DNA of 47,244 nt from CAYXDO01 sp964463485 (lineage in GTDB: Bacteria > Myxococcota > Kuafuiibacteriia > Kuafuiibacteriales > Kuafuiibacteriaceae). Location: NCBI GenBank assembly GCA_964463485.1, contig CAYXDO010000082.1, positions 1 through 47,244 on the forward strand. Reading direction: 5' to 3'. This document shows positions 17,954-27,447 of the stretch, piece by piece. Numbering within the stretch: the stretch's first letter is position 1; each line of letters begins with the position of its first letter. The notes beneath the pieces were generated by a model that was given only the letters and a program-made list of their open reading frames with translations, was not told the DNA's origin and did no database searches. Both the position numbers and the translations under genes were made by a program.

Positions 17954-19198
17954 GTGATCGTTCAACTGAGTATGCTTTGCGCCCTTCTGGCGCAGGCTCG
18001 GACCTCGTCGATCGGGGAGTCGACGAGCCGGTCCCCGATTCTCGCTGACTGGGACGGCTCCGGCGTCATTCGCTCCGAGGACTCGGAGTTCCGCTTGAAG
18101 GTAGGCGGCCTCGTTCAAGCGGACGGGCGCACATTTCAGGGCGACGAGCCGGACTCTCTGCTGGATCAGTTTGTCCTTCGCCGAGTACGTATCACGCTCG
18201 AAGGCACACTCTTCGGGATCGCCGAAGTGAAGATCATGCCGGACTTTGCGGGCGGGCAATTGGTTCTGCAGGACGCTTATTTGGACGTGACTTTGCGGCC
18301 GTGGCTGAGGGCTCGCGCCGGCAAACAGAAGGCTCCGTTTGGGCTCGAGAGGCTTCAGCATCCGGCGCACTTGGCCTTCATCGAGCGCGCATATCCAACT
18401 CAGCTCGCGCCCAACCGGGACATCGGTTTGATGATCCACGGGGAGCTCGGAGAGAAGACCCTTCAGTATGCCATCGGCATCTTCAACGGCGTGTCGGAGG
18501 GAGCGAGCGGGGACGGCGACATCAGCGACGACAAGGACTTCGTCGGACGCGTGATGGTGCAGCCGTTCTCGCTGTCGGACGTCGAGTGGCTCCGGAACGT
18601 GGGGCTCGGTCTCGCGGCGTCGTTTGGGGAGCAAGAGGGCACACCTGCGAGTCCGGGGCTGAGCTCGTTCAAGTCCGCTGGCCAAGCCACGTTCTTCTCT
18701 TTCGCCAGCGGCGGCTCCGAGGACGCTGTCGTGGCGAGCGGTCCGAGGCTTCGTTGGTCGCCGCAGGTCTACTACTTCTTCGGCCCTCTGGGCGCTCTCG
18801 GGGAGCTCGTCTACGTCGACCAGGAAGTGAGACGCGGAGCTCTGGCAACTCACCTTTCTCACCTCGCCTGGCAGGCCGCGGCCCGGGGAGTGCTCACCGG
18901 AGAGAATGCGAGCCATCGGGGCGTCATCCCGAAGCGTCCGTTCGATATCTCCGCTGGCGGGATGGGTGCCATGGAGTTTGCGGTCCGCTTGTCATCCATC
19001 GTGCTAGACGTGGACTCCGCGCGGCTCGGTCTGGCGAAGACGAAATCATCCTACTCGTCCGTTGCACTGGCAGTGGGCCTGAACTGGTATCTCAACGCCA
19101 ACCTCAAGGCGGCCGTAGACTTCGAGCGGTCGAGCTTCGACGGAGGCGACCGGCCGACTGAGTTTCTGATCGCAGGTCGGCTTCAACTCGCGCTGTGA
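17954..19198 (+). CDS. OprO/OprP-type oxyanion-selective porin
   Basis: 414 residues from GTG 17954, chosen because GGAGG lies 4 bases upstream and a signal-like segment follows (IVQLSMLCALLAQA). The open frame starts at a TTG at 17876 without a ribosome site. The mature part has the phosphate-selective porin layout: an FRLKVGGLVQADGR strand near the N-terminus, the RRVRITLEGTLFGIAEVKIM block, then ARAGKQKAPFGLERL and a series of amphipathic strands ending in a typical barrel strand with a hydrophobic C-terminus (FLIAGRLQLAL). The final Leu fits loosely with the BAM signal, which normally ends in Phe. It is the first gene of a five-gene operon with the sulfate ABC transporter, so its substrate may be sulfate rather than phosphate. 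Family assignment is confident; substrate is inferred. Confidence 0.85.
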   Translation: MIVQLSMLCALLAQARTSSIGESTSRSPILADWDGSGVIRSEDSEFRLKVGGLVQADGRTFQGDEPDSLLDQFVLRRVRITLEGTLFGIAEVKIMPDFAGGQLVLQDAYLDVTLRPWLRARAGKQKAPFGLERLQHPAHLAFIERAYPTQLAPNRDIGLMIHGELGEKTLQYAIGIFNGVSEGASGDGDISDDKDFVGRVMVQPFSLSDVEWLRNVGLGLAASFGEQEGTPASPGLSSFKSAGQATFFSFASGGSEDAVVASGPRLRWSPQVYYFFGPLGALGELVYVDQEVRRGALATHLSHLAWQAAARGVLTGENASHRGVIPKRPFDISAGGMGAMEFAVRLSSIVLDVDSARLGLAKTKSSYSSVALAVGLNWYLNANLKAAVDFERSSFDGGDRPTEFLIAGRLQLAL

Positions 19199-19215
19199 CT
19201 CGGGGAAAGAGGACG

Positions 19216-20216
19216 ATGATGAAAAGTCACATGAAGCTCCTGCTCTCGCTGCTCCTGGCTGCGCCCAACGTGGCCCAGGCCCAGGTGCAACTTCTGAATG
19301 CCTCCTATGACCCGACCCGGGAGCTGTACGTCGAAATCAACCAGAGCTTCGCGCAGTCGGTCGACAAGAGGAGCGGTGAGAGAGTGACCATCCGCCAGTC
19401 CCACGGCGGCTCGAGCAAACAAGCCCGAGCCGTCATCGACGGGCTCGAAGCGGACGTGGTGACGCTCGCCCTGGCCTACGACATCGATGCCATCGCAGCA
19501 AAGGGTTTGATCGAGATCGGCTGGGAAAAGCGCTTTCCCAACGCCTCGAGCCCCTACACATCGACGATCGTCTTCTTGGTCCGCAAAGGAAATCCGAAGG
19601 CGATTCGCGATTGGTGCGACCTGGTCAAGGACGACGTCAAAGTCGTCATGCCCAATCCGAAGACTTCGGGCGCGGCCCGCTATGCGTATCTCGCCGCGTG
19701 GGCGTATGCGCTCGAGGCGAGCAAAGGCAACCCATCGGAGACCAAGGCCTTCATGAAGAGACTGCTGGCTGCCGTGCCGGTCTTCGACGCAGGCGCTCGC
19801 GCCGCGACCACGACGTTCACGCGAAATCGAATCGGAGACGTGCTTCTGTCCTGGGAGAACGAGGCATTTCTGGCGCGAGACGAAGTCGGAGCCGACAAGG
19901 TCGAAATCGTGACTCCTCCGATGAGTATACTGGCGGAGCCACCGGTGGCGGTGGTGGATCGCGTCGTGGACGCCCGCGGGACGCGCAAGGTCGCCGAAGC
20001 TTACTTGCGGTTTCTGTTCTCGCCCGAGGCGCAGCGCATCGCCGCCAAACATCACTATCGGCCCAGGGATGCAGCGGCGATGAGGGACCTCGGGTCGGCC
20101 TTTGCGCCGGTGCGGCTCGTAACCGTCGACGGAACCTTCGGAGGCTGGAAGTTGGCTCAGAAGACCCACTTCGACGACGGAGGAAGCTTCGACCAACTCA
20201 CGAGGGTCATTCGGCG

Positions 20217-20220
<4 letters not shown>
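19216..20220 (+). CDS. sbp: Sulfate/thiosulfate-binding periplasmic protein
   Basis: 334 residues from ATG 19216 (second ATG at 19219), preceded by an AAAGAGGA ribosome site. The signal peptide spans about 1-24 and ends near APNVAQA. The mature protein begins with the strand LLNASYDPTRELYVE that marks the Sbp/CysP family. Further family hallmarks are QSHGGSSKQARAVIDGL, DVVTLALAYDID, PNPKTSGAARYAYLAAW and the LSWENEA stretch near the hinge. The gene starts 17 bases after the porin stop and its end overlaps cysT by 4 bases. It delivers sulfate to CysTWA. It could equally be a CysP-like thiosulfate binder, since I cannot tell them apart by eye. Confidence 0.93.
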
Positions 20221-21049
<829 letters not shown>

Positions 21050-21050
<1 letters not shown>

Positions 21051-21901
21051 TGCATTCGAGACGCTTCATCTCGAGCTCCCCGAGGCCCCTGCGAGTCGTG
21101 ATGATCCTCGCGACTTTGGCGATCGTCGGGACGCTCCTCATACTGCCGCTCGTGACCGTCGTGACAGAAGCGCTTGGCCGCGGAGCGAGTGGGTGGCTCG
21201 CTTCGGTCACCCATGCCGATATGATTTCGGCCGTCTACCTTTCTCTGGGGATCACCGCGTTCGTGGTCGTTGCCAACTCGGTTTTTGGAGTCGGTCTGGC
21301 GTGGCTCGTGACACGGCACCAATTCCGCGGACGCGCCTGGATCCTGGCTGCCACGGAGCTTCCGCTCGCCGCCTCGCCCGTCGTGTCTGGGTTGCTCGTC
21401 ATTTTGCTTTACGGACGGAATGGGCTGTTCGGCGAGTGGCTCGCTGCCATTGGCGTGAAGATCGTCTTCGCGTGGCCCGCGGTCGCGCTGGCCACGCTCT
21501 TTGTTACTCTTCCTTACGTCGCCAAGGAGCTCGTCCCGTTCATGGAAGCGCAGGGATCCGACGAGGAGCTCGCCGCCTCGGTGCTCGGCGCGTCGGCCTT
21601 TCAAACCTTTGTGCGCATAACGATGCCGAAGATCAAATGGGGGCTCGTGCACGGAGTGCTGTTGGCGTCCGCGCGTTCGATAGGCGAGTTCGGCGCGGTG
21701 TCCGTGGTTTCGGGACACATCCGAGGCGAAACCAACACCGTTCCCCTCCATGTGGAGGTAGTCTACAATGAGTATGACTTCGTCGGAGCGTTCGCTGCGG
21801 CTTCGGTGTTGAGTTTTTTCGCGGTGGGAGCTCTAGGAGTCAAGACGCTCCTCGAGAGGGCCGGCTCCCGAGCGTTGAAGAAAGGCCAGGAGCAGGTGTG
21901 A
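21050..21901 (+). CDS. cysW: Sulfate ABC transporter permease CysW
   Basis: 283 residues from ATG 21050, sharing one base with the cysT stop (TGATG). It has an N-terminal span (VVMILATLAIVGTLLILPLV) and five more hydrophobic segments. The EAA loop, about residues 180-200, reads ELAASVLGASAFQTFVRITM. The SIGEFGAVSVVSGHIRGET block is typical of CysW. Cotranscribed and translationally coupled with cysT and cysA, it forms the heterodimeric membrane channel with CysT. Confidence 0.92.
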
Positions 21902-23067
21902 ACAACCTCGATCTCGGAGGCGCTGAGGCGACTCATTCGACTCGGGAGGGCCGGGCACGCGATGGCACCTCGCCAAATCGTCTCGTCGAGCCCAGGCGCC
22001 AGGATGATCGTGTGGCCAGAAACGAGTCGGCGGCGATCTGGGCGGTGGGGCTGACCAAGAGTTACGGTCCAAAGCCCGCCGTCGAAGGCGTGAGCTTCGA
22101 CGTCGGCGGCGGTGAGCTCGTGGCCCTCCTCGGCCCATCCGGGAGTGGGAAGAGCACGATTCTCAGAATCATCGCGGGCCTCGAACGAGCGGAGCGCGGG
22201 GAGGTCTGGATGGGAGGCCAGCGAGTCGATCACCTCCATGCCAAGGACCGGGGGATTGGGTTTGTCTTCCAGCACTATGCATTGTTCCGACACATGACCG
22301 TGGCCGAAAACGTGGCCTTCGGGCTGTGGGTTCGAAAGGTGCCGGAGCGTTTGCGGCGAAAGCGAGCGGGTGAGTTGCTGGAAGTCATGGGCCTCGATGG
22401 ACTTGGCTCGCGCTATCCATCGCAGCTATCCGGTGGCCAGCGCCAGCGCGTGGCGCTCGCCCGCGCCCTCGCCCCCGAGCCTTCGGTGCTGCTGCTCGAC
22501 GAACCGTTCGCCGCCGTGGACGCAAAGGTCCGGGCCGAGCTCAGGCGCTGGCTTCGACGCCTTCATGACGAGCTGCACGTCACGTCGCTCTTCGTGACGC
22601 ACGACCAGGACGAAGCGTTCGCGTTGGCGGACCGGGTGATCATCGTGCACTCGGGCAGGCTCGAGCAGGCCGGAACTCCGGAAGAAATTCTCGACCACCC
22701 GAAGTCGGAAGTGGTCGCCCGATTCGTCGGCGACACCAACGTGTTGAGCGCGGAGGTGGTCAATCGAACGGCCAAGGCCGGCGCGCTGGAGGTGCCGCTC
22801 GGCGAAGATGTCGCAGTCATCGGAGCGGCCCACCTCGTGATCCGAAGTCATGACTTGAAGCTCTGGCGCGCTGACCCGGGGGTCGCCTCGGTGCGGAGGA
22901 TGGTCTCGCTTGGAGATCGAGTTCGAGTCGACATCGAGATCGACGGGGCGGGCCCATTGCACGCGCAGTTCCCGCGGCGGAGCAGCTTGCTTCACGGCGT
23001 AGAGGTCGGCGTTCGAGTTCAAGTCGAGGTCACCCTCGCCCGCGTTTACGGTTCGCCCGCGAAATAG
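21898..23067 (+). CDS. cysA: Sulfate ABC transporter ATP-binding protein CysA
   Basis: 389 residues from GTG 21898, overlapping the cysW stop by 4 bases. The first 46 residues are charged and have no counterpart in normal CysA, which begins near the strand IWAVGLTKSYG. A GTG at 22012 with AGGA 7 bases upstream is therefore a plausible real start (351 residues). The ABC domain has Walker A GPSGSGKS, a Q loop VFQHYALF, the signature LSGGQRQR, Walker B VLLLDEPF and the switch His in FVTHDQDEA. After about residue 290 a TOBE-like regulatory domain follows. It energises sulfate import by CysTW with Sbp. Last gene of the operon. Confidence 0.93.
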   Translation: MNNLDLGGAEATHSTREGRARDGTSPNRLVEPRRQDDRVARNESAAIWAVGLTKSYGPKPAVEGVSFDVGGGELVALLGPSGSGKSTILRIIAGLERAERGEVWMGGQRVDHLHAKDRGIGFVFQHYALFRHMTVAENVAFGLWVRKVPERLRRKRAGELLEVMGLDGLGSRYPSQLSGGQRQRVALARALAPEPSVLLLDEPFAAVDAKVRAELRRWLRRLHDELHVTSLFVTHDQDEAFALADRVIIVHSGRLEQAGTPEEILDHPKSEVVARFVGDTNVLSAEVVNRTAKAGALEVPLGEDVAVIGAAHLVIRSHDLKLWRADPGVASVRRMVSLGDRVRVDIEIDGAGPLHAQFPRRSSLLHGVEVGVRVQVEVTLARVYGSPAK

Positions 23068-23117
23068 CGACCCCGTCCCGGCTTGCCCTCGGCGCTCCGG
23101 CGGAATAGGCTCCGCGC

Positions 23118-23587
23118 GTGTCGGACGTGGCCAGCGGGTCGACCTCCGAAGACGAGCGGCTGGACTCCAAAATCCTCGACGCCATCCTCGATTCGAAGGA
23201 GAGCCTGATCGCATGGCTCGACTCGGACCTGCACTTTCGTCGGGTGAGTCGTGGGTACGCGTCGGCTTGCGGCGGGCGAGCGCCTGAGTGGTTCGTCGGT
23301 CGTGGCCATTTCGAGCTGTTTCCTCACCGGGAGAACGAAGCCATCTTTCGGCGGGTGTTGGAGACCGGGATATCGGCCTCACATGCATCCAAGGCGTTCG
23401 AGCATCCCGACCAGCTCGATCGCCACACCACCTACTGGGACTGGACGCTCGAGCCTGTGTCTGCGTCCAAAGAGCGAGTCTGTGGGCTCGTGTTCACTCT
23501 CAAGGAAGTGACGGGCCAGCGCCGAAGCCCTTCACCTTGAAGGAGCTCGCGCACCGCGTCCGCGAAGCCCTCGACGGCAAAGAATGA
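23118..23587 (+). pseudogene. Internally deleted hybrid histidine kinase (PAS start joined to receiver end)
   Basis: Two fragments adjoin. Frame one, GTG 23118 to the stop at 23540, encodes 140 residues. It is a PAS domain with its usual signatures (LIAWLDSDLHFRRVSRGYAS, WFVGRGHFELFP, TYWDWTLEPV) and ends just where a kinase dimerisation helix would begin (FTLKEVTGQR). From about 23520 a second frame reads PKPFTLKELAHRVREALDG to a stop at 23587. That is the usual last strand and helix of a receiver domain. The HisKA, HATPase and most of the receiver are missing. The simplest reading is a large internal deletion that also shifted the frame. The short PAS-only product could still be made. No kinase activity is possible from this locus. 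Confidence 0.75.
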
Positions 23588-23608
23588 CCAACCCTCGGTC
23601 TTTCGCTT

Positions 23609-23643
23609 CTGTCTACCATCGGTCGCCGATCGGTGCTAGACAG
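23609..23643. terminator. Imperfect hairpin, possible terminator
   Basis: CTGTCTA at 23609-23615 pairs with TAGACAG at 23637-23643, and an inner ATCGG/CCGAT pair (loop TCG) lies between them. It sits 22 bases after the broken kinase and 111 bases before the FKBP start. There is no T-run, so it is not a textbook terminator. It could also be a protein site. Confidence 0.35.
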
Positions 23644-23720
23644 CGGTTTCGCGCCTCGGGTCGCCCGAGCCGCCGACGGTTCTGAGTCGACAGCCGGATG
23701 TACTCCTCGAATGACATATC

Positions 23721-23740
23721 GTCGACCGTCGACTGTCGAC
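23721..23740. promoter_or_regulatory. Three phased GTCGAC palindromes before the FKBP gene
   Basis: GTCGAC occurs at 23721, 23728 and 23735, exactly 7 bases apart. The last ends 13 bases before the ATG at 23754, next to the GGGAG ribosome site. The regular spacing suggests a repressor site or a short tandem expansion. Confidence 0.3.
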
Positions 23741-23753
23741 CAGGGAGAGCAGC

Positions 23754-24077
23754 ATGACTTTCAAGATGACAGACCGTGAGATTGGCACGGGCGCGGAAGC
23801 GGTCGCAGGTAAGAAGGTGACCGTGCACTACACCGGCACTCTCGAGAGTGGAAAAAAATTCGACAGCAGCCTCGATCGCGGCCAGCCCTTCTCCTTCGTG
23901 CTCGGCACGGGTCAAGTCATCAAGGGTTGGGATCAGGGCTTTGCAGGCATGAAGGTCGGCGGCAAGCGACGACTGGAGATTCCGCCGGAGATGGGTTACG
24001 GCGCGCGGGGGTTCCCGCCGGTAATTCCACCCAACTCCCGACTCATCTTCGAAGTGGAGCTGCTCGGCGTAGGCTGA
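23754..24077 (+). CDS. FKBP-type peptidyl-prolyl cis-trans isomerase
   Basis: 107 residues from ATG 23754, with GGGAG upstream. The whole protein is one FKBP domain. It shows VTVHYTGTLESGKKFDSS (the Tyr and Asp of the active pocket), PFSFVLGTGQVIKGWDQG (including the Val-Ile and Trp of the pocket floor), GGKRRLEIPPEMGYGARG and the final LIFEVELLGV strand. There is no signal peptide, so it is probably cytoplasmic and catalyses proline isomerisation during folding. It is followed 13 bases later by the zinc-ribbon/TPR gene on the same strand, with which it may be co-transcribed. Confidence 0.95.
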   Translation: MTFKMTDREIGTGAEAVAGKKVTVHYTGTLESGKKFDSSLDRGQPFSFVLGTGQVIKGWDQGFAGMKVGGKRRLEIPPEMGYGARGFPPVIPPNSRLIFEVELLGVG

Positions 24078-24090
24078 AGGGAAGTCACCC

Positions 24091-25413
24091 ATGCGCTGCG
24101 CCCGATGTTTGGCGGAGCTGCGTTCCGACGCCGTCTACTGCCCCGTTTGTCGGGAGCCAGTGCGGGGTGGCTACAGCAGCTCGGATGGGGAGGACCCGAC
24201 CGAAGTCATTCCCGTCCGAGTCAACATCCGCTCCATCGCCGGGCTCGGAGAGCCGGTCGTCAAGGAGCCCGTCGTCAAAATCATCACCGGGCGCATCTCC
24301 AGCCGCCCCGATGCGGCCGACGAATCGGCGCCTCGAGACTCGTCGCGAACCGATCAAGTCATCACCGACGGGCGCCTGGCGGTCCAGCTCGAGCCCGCTG
24401 ACCCGATCATCGTGCATCTTTCGAGTCAGGAGAGTGGGTCGATTTCGGTCGAAGTCGTTCCCGACCCGATCCCAGAGCCGCGGCCCACTCACTCGATCTC
24501 GCCGCCGGTGGACGCGAGAGATCACATCGCGGAGCCGCTGGTGCGCCCAGGGCCCTTCGCCGCGCTCATCAGCGAGGCGCTGGGGCTGCTTCCACGCGCC
24601 GAGAGCGCTCCGGCGCTCGTGTTGCCCGACGAGGTGCTCGTCGAGAGTGAGTCTGGATTTCTGGAAGCCAACCCTCCCCCTCCTCCTCCGCCCGCCCCTC
24701 CGCCACCCATACCCATCGACTTGGTCGAGACTAGGAAGGGCGGGAGATCTCAGGCCGAGGCCGAGGGTTGGCTCGACTCGGCCTATCAACGTCCGCTGAG
24801 CTCCGCGGTGCCCTCGGCGCGCGGGCCAAACGTGGTCGAAGTCCCTGCGCGTCTGAGTGATGGTCCCGGCGCGCCGCTTGGTCCACCCCCCGTGAGAGCC
24901 GAGCACCTCCCGCTGACGGACCCTGACCGGCAAGTGAGGCAAGCCGCCGAGCTCGTCTTGGCCGCGCTCGAGGCCATCTCGGACAACAAGATCGGCGCGG
25001 CCAAGAATCACGTGAAGCTCGCGATGGGTTTTGGCCGCGAGAATCCATCGTATCGCGACCTCGAGTCATACATCGTCCGCCTCGAAGCCAACCGAGATCC
25101 ATCGATCGAAGCGCTCGAGCGGCGCGCGGCCAAGCTCGAAGCAGACGGCCAGCTCGACATGGCGGTCACCGCGCTCAAAGAAGCGATCGCGCACGCCGAG
25201 GAACCCCAACTCCTCGAGCGGCTGGGGCTCCTGATCGGCGTGAAACAGAAGCGCCCCGAGCTCGGGATCAAGTTCCTGGAGCGCGCGCTGAAACTGAGAC
25301 CAAAGAGCAAAGGTTATCAGCGCAGCGTGGATCGCATGAAGAAGCTCGTCGCCCAGCAGACTGCCGAATCGACTGACAAGTCGGCCAGGAAGGGAGGGAA
25401 GAAGAAGAAATGA
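24091..25413 (+). CDS. Zinc-ribbon, proline-rich linker and TPR protein
   Basis: 440 residues from ATG 24091. Residues 3-20 form a CxxC...CxxC zinc ribbon (Cys3, Cys6, Cys17, Cys20). A long low-complexity region follows, including an octapeptide-style stretch of Pro (about residues 193-208). The C-terminal 150 residues are helical with TPR character (ELVLAALEAISDNKIGAAKN, EALERRAAKLEADGQLDMAV and LGIKFLERALKLRPKSKGYQ). It ends in a Lys-rich tail. There is no membrane span or signal, so it is likely cytoplasmic. Such zinc-ribbon/TPR proteins in myxobacteria often scaffold protein complexes, but no partner is evident beyond the FKBP gene upstream. Confidence 0.8.
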   Translation: MRCARCLAELRSDAVYCPVCREPVRGGYSSSDGEDPTEVIPVRVNIRSIAGLGEPVVKEPVVKIITGRISSRPDAADESAPRDSSRTDQVITDGRLAVQLEPADPIIVHLSSQESGSISVEVVPDPIPEPRPTHSISPPVDARDHIAEPLVRPGPFAALISEALGLLPRAESAPALVLPDEVLVESESGFLEANPPPPPPPAPPPPIPIDLVETRKGGRSQAEAEGWLDSAYQRPLSSAVPSARGPNVVEVPARLSDGPGAPLGPPPVRAEHLPLTDPDRQVRQAAELVLAALEAISDNKIGAAKNHVKLAMGFGRENPSYRDLESYIVRLEANRDPSIEALERRAAKLEADGQLDMAVTALKEAIAHAEEPQLLERLGLLIGVKQKRPELGIKFLERALKLRPKSKGYQRSVDRMKKLVAQQTAESTDKSARKGGKKKK

Positions 25414-25452
25414 GCGCTCGCCAAAGAATCGCCCGGAAGGATGAATTTCGAG

Positions 25453-26808
25453 TCAGTCGACGAAAATGGCGTTCGAGTAGACCCACACGTAGTCCTTGTT
25501 GACGACCTCCGGCGCGTACCTCCCGAGATGTGCCGTGAGGTGTTTGGGTTTCATCCTGATCTCGGCACGGTAGGCGCCCGCCTCCTCGGCCTTGAACCTC
25601 AGATCGCCTTGTGCAGCTTGCACCTCGTCGAATCCGCCCTCCCGCGCCCGGAGCAGCCTGGTGGTGACTTCGGGCGAAGGCCAGTCGGCATTCAACTCTC
25701 GAATCGTGGGTGCACGCACGACGAGTGTGGAGCCGACCGGCGTCGTTCCACCCATTTCGACGACGCCGGAGCTCCCTTCGGCGTGAAAGTCGAATCCGAC
25801 CGGATAGCCGAAGACCTCGAAGGCTCCATACGACCGGGCCGATTTCAGCGCCTCCTTCAGCTCTGCGGGGCCGAAGTTCCCGTCGTTCCAGGGCCGAACC
25901 AGGAGGTGGTTCGACATGCCCATCATCATCCTTCGATAGCTGTCTCCCCGCTCTCCGTCGGGCAGGATGGCACGGAAGCTGTTGCGATGGCAGTCGCTCC
26001 CCATCGTCGTGACGACGTGGTGGCCGCGGGCGAGCACGGTCCCCCACGTCTGTAGGTACCGCGGGTCCTCGTCCAGCATGGGAACGAGTATGAGATCGGG
26101 ATGGGGCAGCTCTTCCGGGTGCTCCGAGTTGGTAAGAATGAGATCCAGGAGGACACCGGCGGATCTGAGGGCGTTGGCGTGAAGGTTGTGCATCTCGAAC
26201 CCATCGAGCCCGAGCGAAATGACCTCGTCTGGGTTGGTATCTTCGGTGTGAGCTTTGAGCACGATCGCACCGGCATCATGCATTTCCTTCACGCCAGCGA
26301 CCGTACGGGCGCCATACTCTCCCGAAGGGAGGTGAGTATCGAGGCCGACCGGCATCAAGTCGCTCTCGCTCCCAGGCAAGATGACCGCGCCAGGGCTTCC
26401 GTCTTCACACTTCAGTCGAGAGGCGACAGGCGTCCCGTTGGAGTCGAGGAGCTCGTCCCCGCGCGCGGAACGGAAGAGCAGCGCTTGTTCGAAGGGCGTT
26501 CCGGCGAAGTCGGACGGGTGATCGGTCAAGAAGACGAAGTCGTGTTTGGACTGGCAGAGACCTCGCCGGAAGTCATCGAAGCAGACAGGGTCGCGCTCGC
26601 CGTTCTTGACGGGCTCGTCGTCGCACGCGTCGTGGGAGAACACGGAGTGCGCGTGCACGAGGCCGCGGACGTCTCTGAGGCCGCGCTCCGTTGCGCCCTC
26701 GCTGGGGTACGTCGTGCCGGGTACCCAGACCGAAGGCGCTTCGGCCTGGGCGCAGGCGAGCGTGAGACCGAGGAGGCAGGCGGACCAATTGCGGACGAGC
26801 GGACCCAT
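25453..26808 (-). CDS. PHP-domain metal-dependent hydrolase, lipoprotein
   Basis: 451 residues from ATG 26808. A lipoprotein signal spans 1-19, with lipobox LTLAC (Cys19). The PHP-type metal site is visible: His52 and His54 in GLVHAHSVFSHD, Asp-His in VFLTDHPSDF, an aspartate/histidine pair in HTEDTN and GSDCHRNS near the end of the domain. These match metal-dependent phosphoesterases of the PHP superfamily. The substrate is unknown. An outer-membrane or periplasmic location would suit an exported phosphoesterase. The gene faces the zinc-ribbon/TPR gene with 39 bases between stops. Confidence 0.85.
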   Translation of the reverse strand: MGPLVRNWSACLLGLTLACAQAEAPSVWVPGTTYPSEGATERGLRDVRGLVHAHSVFSHDACDDEPVKNGERDPVCFDDFRRGLCQSKHDFVFLTDHPSDFAGTPFEQALLFRSARGDELLDSNGTPVASRLKCEDGSPGAVILPGSESDLMPVGLDTHLPSGEYGARTVAGVKEMHDAGAIVLKAHTEDTNPDEVISLGLDGFEMHNLHANALRSAGVLLDLILTNSEHPEELPHPDLILVPMLDEDPRYLQTWGTVLARGHHVVTTMGSDCHRNSFRAILPDGERGDSYRRMMMGMSNHLLVRPWNDGNFGPAELKEALKSARSYGAFEVFGYPVGFDFHAEGSSGVVEMGGTTPVGSTLVVRAPTIRELNADWPSPEVTTRLLRAREGGFDEVQAAQGDLRFKAEEAGAYRAEIRMKPKHLTAHLGRYAPEVVNKDYVWVYSNAIFVD

Positions 26809-27029
26809 CGTTGGATGCTACCGCCTGAGGCTCGTCTCCGCATCGGACGATTTTGCGACGCTGCGAAAAAACGACTTGCCCGGTCGAGCCTACTCTGGCA
26901 GAGTCTAGACCTGCCTCGTTCCATCTCGACGAGGCGGGAGGCCGACATGCTGGATCTTCAAGCGAATCGCATGTTCCGCCGTACCGCGGCCTGAGTTCGG
27001 GTTCGCGGCGGCTCGTGACCCATCGAAAG

Positions 27030-27422
27030 ATGGGCGACGTGGGCGTGTGCCCAGGAGCGTTCGTGGTCAAACCTCGAAGGCGTCAGGGACGGGAGTCTCT
27101 TTCGCCAAACAAATCCCTCCAGCTTTGCTCGGAGGTTCAGCGTGTGTTGAGTCTGGTGTTGCCCGAGAGTCGGGATGAGTTGATAGCGAGGCTGGGAGTG
27201 GAGGCCGTCCGGCCTCTGCCTGGAGGCTTCCGGTTGCTCGTCGAGGTCATCGAGCTGGTCGACGAAGACGAGGCCCCTACGCCTCGGGACGAAGTGATCG
27301 AGCGTCTGAATCGGGCGCGCTCGTTTCTGAGAATGCGAGTGGCTGAGTTCGTCCAAAGAAGGAAGGCTCCCGAGCTCGTATTCGAGCTCTGGGTGCCGAG
27401 CTCGGACGAGGGCGTCGGATAG
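27030..27422 (+). CDS. RbfA-like protein (ribosome-binding factor A fold)
   Basis: 130 residues from ATG 27030, with a weak GAAAG upstream. The frame continues upstream to 26853 but no better start is evident there. Residues about 35-125 match the KH-like fold of RbfA: RVLSLVLPESRDELI, a central strand (RLLVEVIELVDED), a helix with LNRARSFLRMRVAEF and RRKAPELVFEL at the end. RbfA binds the 30S ribosome during maturation. However, the usual N-terminal helix (RVAELI, RELL) is replaced by a basic segment and the family signature is only partly visible, so this may be a paralogue rather than the main RbfA. It lies alone between the PHP and caspase genes. Confidence 0.5.
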   Translation: MGDVGVCPGAFVVKPRRRQGRESLSPNKSLQLCSEVQRVLSLVLPESRDELIARLGVEAVRPLPGGFRLLVEVIELVDEDEAPTPRDEVIERLNRARSFLRMRVAEFVQRRKAPELVFELWVPSSDEGVG

Positions 27423-27447
27423 CCCGCCGGGCCACTCGAAGGAGAAT

